64,000 nt of DNA from Planctomycetota bacterium (GTDB lineage: Bacteria; Planctomycetota; J058), in contig JAMLIC010000020.1 in assembly GCA_023954375.1 (NCBI GenBank), positions 94,384 through 158,383 on the forward strand, given 5' to 3'. This document shows, piece by piece, positions 17,550-26,102 of this stretch. The notes beneath the pieces were generated by a model that had not been told where the DNA came from, did no database searches, and saw only the letters and a program-made list of their open reading frames with translations. The position numbers and the translations under genes are program-made. Position 1 is the first letter of the stretch. Every line of letters begins with the position of its first letter.

Positions 17550-18683
17550 TTGCTCCTGGCCGCCGCGTTCCTGGCCTACGCCAACGGGGCGAACGACAAC
17601 TTCAAGGGCGTGGCCACGCTCTACGGCAGCGGCACCGCCAGCTACCGGCGCGCGCTCGCCTGGGCCACGCTCACGACGCTCCTGGGCGCCGGCGCCGCCC
17701 TGCTCCTCGGGGGCGCGCTCGTGGCCGCGTTCGGGGGCAAGGGGCTCGTCCCGGACGCCGTGGCCCGCTCCGAGGCCTTCGCCGCGTCCGTGGCGCTCGG
17801 GGCCGCCCTCACGGTGCTCCTGGCGACCCGCCTGGGCCTGCCCGTGTCCACCACCCACGCGCTCGTCGGCGCCCTGGTGGGGGCGGGGCTCGTGGCCGTG
17901 GGCGCGGGGGTGGACCTGGCGCGGCTAGGGGCCGCGTTCGTGCTGCCGCTGCTGCTCAGCCCGTGCCTGGCGCTGCTGACCGCCGCGGCGCTCTACCCCT
18001 GCCTGCGCTGGGCGCGGCGCCGGCTGGACGTGACCGAGCACACCTGCCTGTGCGTCGGGCCGGCGCGGGTGCTCGTGCCCGTGCCGGTGAGCGTCGTCGG
18101 CGTCGCCGCCGCGCCCGGCCCCACGCTGGCGGTCACGAGCGAGCTGGCGGCCGCGCTGCCGGTCGAGGTCAGCGTGGGCGAGCAGGTGCAGTGCGTCAGG
18201 CGCTACGGCGGGCGCGTCCTGGGCGTCTCGGCCCAGGGGCTCCTCGACGCCTTGCACTACCTCTCCGCCGGCGCGGTGTGCTTCGCCCGCGCCCTCAACG
18301 ACACCCCCAAGGTGGTGGGCATCGTGGTGGTGAGCGGGACGCTCGGGGCGGCGCCTGGCCTGGCGCTCGCGGGGGTGGCCATGGCGCTCGGGGGCCTTGT
18401 CGGGTCCCGGCGCGTGGCGGAGACGATGAGCCGGCGCGCCGCGACCCTGAACCCCGGCTCGGGGTTCGCGGCCAACCTGGTCACCTCGGCGCTCGTGCTC
18501 GGCGCCTCCGGCCTGGCCGTCCCCGTGTCCACGACGCACGTCTCCTGCGGCGGGATCTTCGGCATCGGCGCGGTCACGGGGAGCGCCCGCTGGCGCGTGG
18601 TCGCGCAGATCCTCCTCGCCTGGGTCACGACCCTGCCCCTGGGCGCGGGGCTGGCGGCGGTGGTCTACCGGCTGGTCGCCTGA
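17550..18683 (+). CDS. PiT-family inorganic phosphate permease
   Basis: About 377 residues from TTG 17550; CTG 17538, just after GGGAGGG, is an alternative start and would add four residues. The PiT signature appears twice: FLAYANGANDNFKGVATLYG at the N-terminus with LPVSTTHALVGALVG, and in the second half FARALNDTPKVVGIVVV with VPVSTTHVSCGGIFG. Ten or so membrane helices are evident, with a hydrophilic middle loop. Such carriers move phosphate (or metal-phosphate) with cations. It starts 40 bases after the selenoprotein gene on the same strand, so they are probably co-transcribed, though a functional link is not obvious. Confidence 0.93.
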   Translation: MLLAAAFLAYANGANDNFKGVATLYGSGTASYRRALAWATLTTLLGAGAALLLGGALVAAFGGKGLVPDAVARSEAFAASVALGAALTVLLATRLGLPVSTTHALVGALVGAGLVAVGAGVDLARLGAAFVLPLLLSPCLALLTAAALYPCLRWARRRLDVTEHTCLCVGPARVLVPVPVSVVGVAAAPGPTLAVTSELAAALPVEVSVGEQVQCVRRYGGRVLGVSAQGLLDALHYLSAGAVCFARALNDTPKVVGIVVVSGTLGAAPGLALAGVAMALGGLVGSRRVAETMSRRAATLNPGSGFAANLVTSALVLGASGLAVPVSTTHVSCGGIFGIGAVTGSARWRVVAQILLAWVTTLPLGAGLAAVVYRLVA

Positions 18684-18880
18684 GCGCCTCCGGGACCACC
18701 GCCAGCGATGGCCCGACTCGATCGGCAAGGAGTGCCGCGAGCGCAACGTGACACGCGGCGGCATGGCTCGGCTGACCCGACGGTGCGCCTGCCGCGCTCG
18801 CGGGACCGTCCTCTCGTGTCTCGTCTGTCGCGAGCGTGTCGTGTCCGGCGCCCGGTACGGCCCATGCGATCCGGGCGGCC

Positions 18881-19381
18881 ATGATCCCCGTGGACGCCAT
18901 CCGCGAGGCGCTCCGGAACGACCGATCTACGTCAATGGTCCGGCGTCGCCGCATCGCGCTTCTGGCGGCGCTCGGGCTGGCCGACTTCGCCCTGATCTCG
19001 CTCTACCAGACGGGCGTGATCCGCCACCTCCCGGACCTCCCGGGGCGGCTGTTCGACTCGGACCAGGTGAACGCGTCGCACAAGGCTTACGCCTGGGGCC
19101 TCCCCGACGGCACCACGGGCGCGATGCTCTACGCGCTGACCCTCATGCTCGCGACGGCCGGCGGGACCCGAGCCACCGGCAGACCTCCCTTCCTGTCGCT
19201 CGTCATGGGCGGGGTGGTCGGGGTGGGGGTGGTGGGCGCCCTCGACTACCTGCGCGATATGGTCTTCGAGCAGCGGCGCGTGTGCCTTTACTGCGTCACC
19301 GGCGCGGCGCTGAACCTGGGCATGGGCGCCATCGCGGCCCGCGAGGTCGGCGAGGCGCTCCGGGAGCTGCGCGGGGCCTGA
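18881..19381 (+). CDS. Vitamin K epoxide reductase (VKOR) family membrane protein
   Basis: 166 residues from ATG 18881; the N-terminus MIPVDAIREALRNDRSTS matches the conserved start of this VKOR subgroup. ATG 18935 is the alternative. Helices: IALLAALGLADFALISLYQT, a loop with KAYAWGLPDGTTGAMLYALT, FLSLVMGGVVGVGVVGAL, and the catalytic CxxC in RRVCLYCVTGAALNLG. VKOR homologues oxidise thioredoxin-like partners and pass electrons to quinone, replacing DsbB. The first loop Cys pair of classical VKORs is not seen, so it may be a one-pair variant. It is 31 bases upstream of the deiodinase-like selenoprotein gene, a plausible redox partner. Confidence 0.78.
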   Translation: MIPVDAIREALRNDRSTSMVRRRRIALLAALGLADFALISLYQTGVIRHLPDLPGRLFDSDQVNASHKAYAWGLPDGTTGAMLYALTLMLATAGGTRATGRPPFLSLVMGGVVGVGVVGALDYLRDMVFEQRRVCLYCVTGAALNLGMGAIAAREVGEALRELRGA

Positions 19382-19412
19382 CCCCGACGGCGGGGGGAAG
19401 GACAGGAAGCCC

Positions 19413-20207
19413 ATGGAGTATTCGTACCCCCACTTCCAGCGGGAGCTCCTGCGCGAGGACTCCAGCTTCACGGGCGGGCCGACGCCGGGCCAGCCGCTGC
19501 CCGACTTCGACCTGCCGACGATCGACGGCGGTCGGCTGCGCAGGTCCGACCTGGCCGGGCGTCCCTTCGCGCTCCTCTTCGGCTCCTTCACCTGACCCAT
19601 GACCAGGAGCGCCGGGCCGGCGCTCAGGCAGCTTCACCGGGAGCTCGGGGACCGGGTCCAGTTCGTGACCCTCTACGTGCGCGAGGCGCATCCGGGCGAG
19701 CGGGTCCCGCAGCCGCACACGCTCGAGGAGAAGGTGGCGCACGCGCGCGCCTACGCCCGGCGCGACGGGATCGCCTGGCCGGTCGCCGTGGACGACGTGC
19801 AGGGCACGCTGCACCGCGCGCTCGACCCCAAACCGAGCTCCGCCTACCTCGTGGACGCGCGCGGGGTCGTGGTCGGGCGCACGCTCTGGTCGAACGACGT
19901 GCGCGGCGTGCGCCAGGGGATCGAGGCCCTGGCCCGGGGCGAGGCGCCCGGCGAGCGCACGGCCCGCCTGGCCCCCATGCTCCGCGGCCTGGGCGTCATG
20001 CGCGAGGTCCTGCGCCAGGCCGGCCGGCAGGCCGAGCGCGACCTGCTGCGCGCGGTGCCGCCTCTCTACCTGCTGGCGGTCGTGGCGCGCGGGTTCCGCC
20101 CGCTCCCGCCGCTCGCGCGCGGGGTCCTGGCCAACGGCGTGGCGGTCGCGGCGGGGCTGGCGCTGGTGGGCGCGGCCGTCGCCCTCCGGCGTCGCGGGAC
20201 CGCGTGA
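19413..20207 (+). CDS. Putative selenoprotein: deiodinase-like redoxin (in-frame TGA at 19593-19595)
   Basis: Read as 264 residues with Sec61; ATG 19413 is preceded by GGGGGAAGGACAGGAAG. The N-terminal part (GQPLPDFDLPTIDGGRLRRS) is a redoxin lead-in. It runs into FALLFGSFT, TGA, PMTRSAGPALRQL, matching the iodothyronine-deiodinase/DIO-like signature FGSxTUPP. VTLYVREAHPGE (counterpart of YIxEAH in deiodinases) and SSAYLVDARGVVVGRT (thioredoxin beta-hairpin) follow. The frame is open for 203 codons after the TGA. A helix near the C-terminus (VAVAAGLALVGAAVAL) probably anchors it in the membrane. SECIS-like hairpin at 19607-19625. Bacterial members are presumed thiol or selenol peroxidases or reductases, not hormone enzymes. 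A VKOR homologue lies immediately upstream. Confidence 0.87.
19607..19625 (+). promoter_or_regulatory. Bacterial SECIS-like hairpin for Sec61 of the deiodinase-like gene
   Basis: GAGCGCC (19607-19613) pairs perfectly with GGCGCTC (19619-19625) around the five-base loop GGGCC. The loop starts 21 bases after the T of the TGA, close to the E. coli fdhF spacing. It has the same 7+5+7 layout as the upper part of the hairpin in the thioredoxin-fold gene. Folded by eye. Confidence 0.75.
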
Positions 20208-20214
20208 CCGGCCC

Positions 20215-21600
20215 TCAGGGGCGCTCGCCCGCACCGGCGGCGAACCACAGCCGGTACTGCGCGCGGTTGTAGCCCGAGGCCGCCGCGATCAGGTCCAGCC
20301 AGGCCTGCGTGGCCGCGCGCTCGGCCTCGATGAGCTCGAGCGGCACCGTGACCCCGAGGCGGTCGCGCGCCTCGTGCAGCCCGAGCGCGCGCCCCGCCTC
20401 GTCGACCTGGAGCCGGGCGAGGTCGAGCTGGGCGCGCCGGGCCCCGGCCTCGGCGTGCGCCGCGACGACCTCGCCCACGACCGCCTCGTAGGCCCCGAGG
20501 CGGCTCAGCTCGGCCGCGCGCAGGTCCGCGGCGACGCGGCGCTGCCAGCCCAGGTCCAGGAGCCCGCCCGGGCCGATCGTCCACCACACGCCCAGGGCGA
20601 ACTCCTTGCGGGTCTCGAGGTCGCGGCCCGGGTCGCCGAACTGGCCAAAGGAGGCCAGCCCGCGCACCGCCGGGACGAAGGGGCCCCAGAGGGCGCGCGC
20701 CTCCTCGCGCTCGGCGGCGACGAGCGTGGCCTCGGCGACCTGGAGCTCCGGCCGCCGGGAGAGCGCATCGGTCACCAGGGCCTCCAGGGCGGTGTCGGGC
20801 GAGACCAGCGTCACCGGCAGGGGCTCGGGAGGCGCGTGCAGGTCCACGCGCGGGTCGAGGCGTAGCAGGGTGGCCAGGCGCGCGCTGGCCACGCGGCGCC
20901 GCCCGTCGGCCCCCTCGGCCTCCAGGCGCGCGCGGTTGGCCCGCGCGCGGGCCCGCAGGACGTCCCCCTCGAAGGCGCGGCCGACGCGCGCGGCGGTCTC
21001 GATCGCCCCGGCCAGGCGCTCGGCGATCGTCACCGCCCGGCGCAGCGCGGCCGCCTGCGCCTCGGCCTCCTGCAGCTCGAAGAAGCGCTCGGCGGCCTCG
21101 AGCGTGACCTGTCGGCGGGCGCTGGCCGCGCCGGCCTGGGCCGCGTCGCGCCGCCCGGCGGCGGCCAGCGAGGCGAACAGCGCGTCGCCCGGGCGCAGCT
21201 CGGCCACCACCTGCGCGGGGAAGTGGAGCCAGTCGCGGCCGCCCACGTCGAGGAACTGGCCCTGGTTGTCCTGGTCCAGGCCGTCCAGGCGCCAGTAGGA
21301 GCCGCCGACGAGGAGCGAGGGGAGCAGGCGCTGCGCCGCCTCGAGCCACTCGGCCTCGGCGCGGGCCAGCCGCGCCTCGACGAGGGCCACCTGCAGCGGG
21401 CCGGTCTCGGCGAGGCGCAGGGTCGTCGGCAGGTCGATCAGGAACGAGCCCGTCACCGGCGCGGCGGCGCTCGCGCTGGCGACCGCGGCCGGGGCGGGCG
21501 CCGGGTCGCCCGGCCAGGGCGCGAACGGCTCCGGACGGCTCCGGCCGCCGCAGGCGGCCAGGAGCAGCGCGCAGGCGCAGGCGAGCCAGGGCCGCGTCAC
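20215..21600 (-). CDS. TolC-like outer-membrane efflux channel protein
   Basis: 461 residues with lipoprotein-type signal MTRPWLACACALLLAACGG (lipobox LLAAC). Two repeats rich in long amphipathic Ala/Arg/Glu helices, with LSRRPELQVAEATLVAAERE and ERLGVTVPLELIEAERAATQ, are characteristic of outer membrane factors. It forms the outer-membrane duct of a tripartite pump with the two genes upstream, overlapping the adaptor gene by four bases. It ends seven bases from the convergent selenoprotein gene. Confidence 0.9.
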   Translation of the reverse strand: MTRPWLACACALLLAACGGRSRPEPFAPWPGDPAPAPAAVASASAAAPVTGSFLIDLPTTLRLAETGPLQVALVEARLARAEAEWLEAAQRLLPSLLVGGSYWRLDGLDQDNQGQFLDVGGRDWLHFPAQVVAELRPGDALFASLAAAGRRDAAQAGAASARRQVTLEAAERFFELQEAEAQAAALRRAVTIAERLAGAIETAARVGRAFEGDVLRARARANRARLEAEGADGRRRVASARLATLLRLDPRVDLHAPPEPLPVTLVSPDTALEALVTDALSRRPELQVAEATLVAAEREEARALWGPFVPAVRGLASFGQFGDPGRDLETRKEFALGVWWTIGPGGLLDLGWQRRVAADLRAAELSRLGAYEAVVGEVVAAHAEAGARRAQLDLARLQVDEAGRALGLHEARDRLGVTVPLELIEAERAATQAWLDLIAAASGYNRAQYRLWFAAGAGERP

Positions 21601-22937
21601 CGCTCCTCCCGCTCGGTCACGGCCACCTCGTCCCCCTCCTTCACCAGGGCCGCGCCGGCGATGACCACGAGCTCGTCGCCCGCGAGGCCCTCGAGCACCT
21701 CGACCAGGTCCCCGGCGTCGAAACCCAGGCGCACGGGCACGCGGGCGACGCGGCCCTCACGGACCACCAGCACGGTCAGGCTCCCGCGCGCGGCCTGCAG
21801 GGCCTCCGCCGGGATCGTGAGCACGTCCTCCCGCGGCCGGACCTCGATGCGCACCGACGCGAACATGCCGGGGAGGAGCTCGCGGGCGGCGTTGTCCACG
21901 TCCGCCTCGACGGACAGCGTGCGCGTGCGCGGGTCGAGCGCGCGCGAGGTCCGCCGCACGGTGGCCTCGAGCGTCCGCTCGCCCAGCTCGCGCACGCGCA
22001 GCACCACGCGGTCGCCCGTGCCGACGTACGCGGCGTCCGCATCCGGCACGGCCACCTCGAGGCGCAGGACGGCGTCGTCGGCCAGGCGCACCACCGGGGT
22101 GGCGTTCTTGGCCGAGGCGGTCGAGCTGGGGACCATGGCGCCGGGGTGGACGAACCGCTCCGTGACCACGCCGGCGAAGGGCGCCCGGAGCGAGGCGAAC
22201 CCGACCAGGGTGCGCTGCGCGTCGCGGGCCGCCTCGGCCGAGCGCGCCGCGGCCTGCGCCTCCCTCGCGCGCGCCTCGGCCACGGCCACCTTCGCCCGCC
22301 CCGCCGCCACGGTGGCGTCGCAGGCGCGCACCAGGGCCGCGGCCTCGTCGCGGCGGGCCGCCGCGGTCGCGGCGCGGGCGAGGGCCTCGTCCAGCTCGTT
22401 CGCGGCGATCAGGTCGCGCGCCTGCTCGTGGACCTCCTGGGCGCGCCGGGCGAGGGTCCGACGCAGGACGAGCTCGGCCTCCGCCGCGCCCAGCGCGGCC
22501 GCCGTGCGCTCGCCCTCGGCCGTCACCCGCGCCAGGTCGGCGCGCGCGCTCTGCACCTCGGCGGCCGCGCGTTCAGCGCCCGCGCCCGCCTCGACGGCGC
22601 GGGCCTCGGCCCCGGCGAGCGCCGCCTCGACGTCCGGCACGTGCAGGACCGCCAGCTCCTGCCCCGCCTCGACGCGGTCCCCGCGGTCCACGTGGAGCGC
22701 CTGCAAGTAGCCCCCGACCCGCGCGTAGACGTCCACCTCCTGCCAGGCGCGCAGGGTGCCCGGGAGCTCCACCGCCCGCGCGAGCGTGCGGCGCGCGGGG
22801 CGGGTCACGAGCACGTGCGGCCGCGGGGTCGGGGCGGCGCCGCCCGGGTCGGCGCGGGCGGCGCGGTCGCAGCCGGCGGTCGCCAGGACCGCGCCGGCCA
22901 GGGCGCTCAGGGCCAAAGGCGCGAGGCGCGTGGGCAT
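21597..22937 (-). CDS. RND efflux periplasmic adaptor (HlyD/AcrA-type membrane fusion protein)
   Basis: 446 residues; signal peptide with lipobox-like ALAGAVLATAGCDR. The lipoyl/barrel-sandwich halves are recognisable as YARVGGYLQALHVDRGDRVEAGQELAVL-type sequence near residue 75 and APFAGVVTERFVHPGAMV near residue 240. They are separated by a long Ala/Arg/Glu coiled-coil hairpin that docks on TolC. A beta-barrel and membrane-proximal domain (LLPGMFASVRIEV) follow. It links the RND permease to the outer-membrane channel. The start is four bases after the permease stop. Confidence 0.93.
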   Translation of the reverse strand: MPTRLAPLALSALAGAVLATAGCDRAARADPGGAAPTPRPHVLVTRPARRTLARAVELPGTLRAWQEVDVYARVGGYLQALHVDRGDRVEAGQELAVLHVPDVEAALAGAEARAVEAGAGAERAAAEVQSARADLARVTAEGERTAAALGAAEAELVLRRTLARRAQEVHEQARDLIAANELDEALARAATAAARRDEAAALVRACDATVAAGRAKVAVAEARAREAQAAARSAEAARDAQRTLVGFASLRAPFAGVVTERFVHPGAMVPSSTASAKNATPVVRLADDAVLRLEVAVPDADAAYVGTGDRVVLRVRELGERTLEATVRRTSRALDPRTRTLSVEADVDNAARELLPGMFASVRIEVRPREDVLTIPAEALQAARGSLTVLVVREGRVARVPVRLGFDAGDLVEVLEGLAGDELVVIAGAALVKEGDEVAVTEREER

Positions 22938-22941
22938 GGGC

Positions 22942-25900
22942 TCACTCCGGGGCGGGCGTCGCGCCGCGGGCGGGCGAGCGGCGCACGAGGGTGTAGAGGA
23001 CGGGGACCACGAACAGGGTCAGGAGCGCCGAGGCGACCACGCCGCCGAACACCGCGCGCGCCAGCGGCCCGTTGGCGCCGCCCACGATGGCCATGGGCAG
23101 GAGGCCCAGCGCGGTGGTCAGCGAGGTCATGAGGATCGGCCGCAGGCGGTCGCGCGCGGCCTCGAGCATGGCCTCGCGCGGCGCCGCGCCGGCCGCCACG
23201 CGGCGGTTGGCGAACTCCACCAGGAGCACGCTGAAGGAGACGACGATCCCGATCATCATCAGGCTGCCGAGGAGCGCCGGGACCGAGAGCGGGGTGCCGG
23301 AGAGCCACAGCGCGAGCACCACCCCGAAGGCGCCCAGCGGAACGGCCAGCATGACCACCAGCGGGTCGAGGAAGGAGCGGAACTGCACGACCATGACCAG
23401 GTAGACGAGGACCGCCGCCAGCAAGAGGCCGAGCGCCAGGGCGCGGAACGTCTCCCGCATGCGGCCGGCCTCGCCGCGCAGGTTCACCGCGTGCGACGCG
23501 GGGACGAGGCCCGACGCCCGCACCTGCTCGAGCTCCCGCTCGATCGCCGCCGCGACCGAGCCCAGGTCGGCGCCGGCCACGTCCGCGTACACGTCGAGCA
23601 CGCGGGTGATGTTGCGGTGCGTGACCTCCGAGGGGACGGTCGTGCGCCGGAAGGTGGCCACGCTGCTCACCGGCACGGGCGCGGGCAGGAGCGGGCTGGA
23701 GAGCGGGATCCCGCGCAGCGTGTCGAGCGACTCGATGGCCTCCTCGGGGTACTGCGCGCCCAGGAAGTAGTGGTTGCCGTTGCGCTCGTCGATCCAGAAG
23801 GACTTGGCGAACGAGACGCTGGAGTTGAGCGCGGTGACGATGTTCTGCACCACGTCCTCGGTCGTGAGGCCGATCGAGGCGGCGCGCTCGCGGTCGATGA
23901 TCACCTCGAGCTTGGGCGCGTCGAGCCGGTTCTGGATGCGCACGTCCACGGCGCCCGGGAGCCGCGCCACGCGCGCGCGCACCTCCTCGGCGATGCGCCG
24001 CGAGACCTCCAGGTCCTTGCCCTCCACCTGCACGTTCAGGGGCGCGGGCAGGCCCAGGTTGATCGCGGCCGTGAGGATGCCTGCCGTGTCGAACGCGAAC
24101 TCCACGCCGGGGAAGCGCACGGGCAGGAGCGTCCGCAGGCGGCGGGCCACGTCGGGGGCGCGCTCCTCCGCGTCGTCGCGCAGCTGCAGGAGGATGAACG
24201 CGTCCTGCGGGCCCGAGTTCGGGGTGTAGGCGGCCGGCCAGTCGTTGAGCACGCCGATGTTGGTGATGACCTTCTCCAGCGCCCCGGGCGACAGCGCCGC
24301 CGCGACCGCCGCCTCGACCTCGGCGCACAGGGCCTCGGTGCGCTCGAGCCGCGTGCCCGAGGGGGCGCGCACGCGGACCATGAGCTGGCCCGAGTCGACG
24401 CGCGGGAACAGCTCCTCGCCCACCTGCGTGGAGAGCGCCAGGCAGCAGCCGCCGTTGACGAGCAGCGCGAGGAGGAGCGCCCGCGGACGGCGGAGCACGC
24501 CCTCCAGCGCGCGGAGGTAGGCGGCCTGCAGGCGGCGGGTGGCGCCCCCGGCGGCCGCCGCGCGGTCGGTCCGCGCGCGCAGGGCCCGCGCGCAGAGGAG
24601 CGGCACGGCCGTGACCGCGAACACGAACGAGCCGACCAGGGCGAAGGCCACAGCCAGGGCCAGCGGGGTGAACAGGAAGCGCGCCACGCCGCTGAGGAAC
24701 ACGATGGGCACGAACACGACCAGGATCGTGAGCGTGATCACGAGGAGCGGCGTGGCCACCTCCAGCGCCCCTTCGCGCGCCGCCAGGCCCACCGGCTCAC
24801 CGCCGGCCAGGCGGCGCTCGACGTTCTCCAGGACCACGATCGACTGGTCGATGAGCAGGCCGACGGCGATGGCCAGGCCGCCGAGCGTCATGGTGTTGAT
24901 CGTCTGGCCGGTGAAGTAGAGGCCGACGATCGCCACGAGCAGGGCCAGGGGGAGCGAGGCGACCACCAGGCCCGTGGCGCGCCACGAGCGCAGGAACAGG
25001 AGGACCATGGCCGCGGCCAGCGCGGCGCCGAACAGGGCCTCCATGCCGAGCGCGGCGATGGCCTGGCGCACGAACACGGACTGGTCGAACACCAGGTCCA
25101 GGTTCATCCCCTCGGGCAGCCGGTGCTTGATCTGCTCGATCGAGCCGCGCACGCCCTCGACCACCGCGATCGTGTTGGCGCCGGGCTGCCGGTAGATGGG
25201 GATGTAGACCTGCCGGCGCCCGTCCACGCGCACGACGTTCGTCTGGATCTCGGCCGAGTCGCGCGCGTCGGCCACGTCCTTGAGGCGCACCTGGCGCGCG
25301 CCGTCCGCGAGGACGGGGAAGGTCCCCATGTCCCGGACCTCGTGGGCCATGGCGTTCGTGTCGATCTGGTACTCCAGCGCGCCGAAGCGCGCGCTGCCCG
25401 TGGGGATGAACACGTTGCTCTCGTGCAGCGAGCGCACGACGTCCATGGGGGCCAGGCGCCTGGCCCAGAGCGCGTCGCGGTCCACGTAGCCGAGGATGCG
25501 CCGCAGCTTGCCCCCGTAGACCGCGGGCGCGATCACGCCGGGGATGCTCTGCAGGCGATTGCGCAGGTTGAAGTAGGCGACGTCGTAGACCTCGGTCTCG
25601 CTCATCGTCGGGTGGCTGACGGCGAGCAGGCACAGGGGCGTGGAGGCCGTCGGGTCGAAGGGCATGACCATCGGCGGCACCGTGCCCGGGGGCAGGTAGT
25701 AGAGGTCCGACATGGCGTAGGACGTGACCTGGGACATGGCCAGGTTGGGGTCGATGTCCTCGTGGAAGAAGTCCTTGACGATGCTCACGCCGAGCATCGA
25801 CTTGGACTCCTGCCCGGCGATCCCCACCGACTGCCCGGTCCAGCGCTCGAGGCGCGTGGTGATGTCCTGCTCGACCGTGGTCGCGGCCATGCCGGGGTAG

Positions 25901-26049
25901 AAGGTGACGATCTGCACGGCCGGCGTCTTGAAGATCGGCAGCAGGTCCACCGAGATGCGCGCCAGCGTCGTGCCGCCGAGGACGAGGGTGGCGAGGACCA
26001 GCACCGCCACGGCGTAGGGATTCCAGAAGGCGAGGCGGATCAGGGGCAC
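22942..26049 (-). CDS. RND-family efflux permease (AcrB/CzcA superfamily)
   Basis: 1035 residues, the usual RND length, with 12 helices and two large periplasmic loops. Helix 4 reads GGLAIAVGLLIDQSIVVLEN: one Asp is kept, while the second of the usual DD pair is Gln, so proton coupling may differ. LFLRSWRATGLVVASLPLAL and the second-half MMIGIVVSFSVLLVEFANRR are typical. Lacking the heavy-metal DFGxxxD signature, it looks closer to the drug/hydrophobe branch, though its operon partners include metal-like Cys- and His-rich proteins. Substrate undetermined. Confidence 0.93.
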   Translation of the reverse strand: MPLIRLAFWNPYAVAVLVLATLVLGGTTLARISVDLLPIFKTPAVQIVTFYPGMAATTVEQDITTRLERWTGQSVGIAGQESKSMLGVSIVKDFFHEDIDPNLAMSQVTSYAMSDLYYLPPGTVPPMVMPFDPTASTPLCLLAVSHPTMSETEVYDVAYFNLRNRLQSIPGVIAPAVYGGKLRRILGYVDRDALWARRLAPMDVVRSLHESNVFIPTGSARFGALEYQIDTNAMAHEVRDMGTFPVLADGARQVRLKDVADARDSAEIQTNVVRVDGRRQVYIPIYRQPGANTIAVVEGVRGSIEQIKHRLPEGMNLDLVFDQSVFVRQAIAALGMEALFGAALAAAMVLLFLRSWRATGLVVASLPLALLVAIVGLYFTGQTINTMTLGGLAIAVGLLIDQSIVVLENVERRLAGGEPVGLAAREGALEVATPLLVITLTILVVFVPIVFLSGVARFLFTPLALAVAFALVGSFVFAVTAVPLLCARALRARTDRAAAAGGATRRLQAAYLRALEGVLRRPRALLLALLVNGGCCLALSTQVGEELFPRVDSGQLMVRVRAPSGTRLERTEALCAEVEAAVAAALSPGALEKVITNIGVLNDWPAAYTPNSGPQDAFILLQLRDDAEERAPDVARRLRTLLPVRFPGVEFAFDTAGILTAAINLGLPAPLNVQVEGKDLEVSRRIAEEVRARVARLPGAVDVRIQNRLDAPKLEVIIDRERAASIGLTTEDVVQNIVTALNSSVSFAKSFWIDERNGNHYFLGAQYPEEAIESLDTLRGIPLSSPLLPAPVPVSSVATFRRTTVPSEVTHRNITRVLDVYADVAGADLGSVAAAIERELEQVRASGLVPASHAVNLRGEAGRMRETFRALALGLLLAAVLVYLVMVVQFRSFLDPLVVMLAVPLGAFGVVLALWLSGTPLSVPALLGSLMMIGIVVSFSVLLVEFANRRVAAGAAPREAMLEAARDRLRPILMTSLTTALGLLPMAIVGGANGPLARAVFGGVVASALLTLFVVPVLYTLVRRSPARGATPAPE

Positions 26050-26102
26050 GGCGGACGGACTCCTTCAGGCGCGCCCGCGGCGCGCCACGAGCGACGTCTC
26101 GC

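Noticed and set aside
16799..19595. Global reassignment of TGA (as Trp or Gly) to explain the two in-frame TGAs
   Set aside because: Many genes here end at TGA inside GTGA/ATGA overlaps (e.g. 11075, 12244, 13374, 14273), so TGA is a normal stop.
16799..19595. The two TGAs as sequencing indels
   Set aside because: The frame is identical on both sides of each TGA, so no insertion or deletion is needed, unlike the three real frame breaks found elsewhere.
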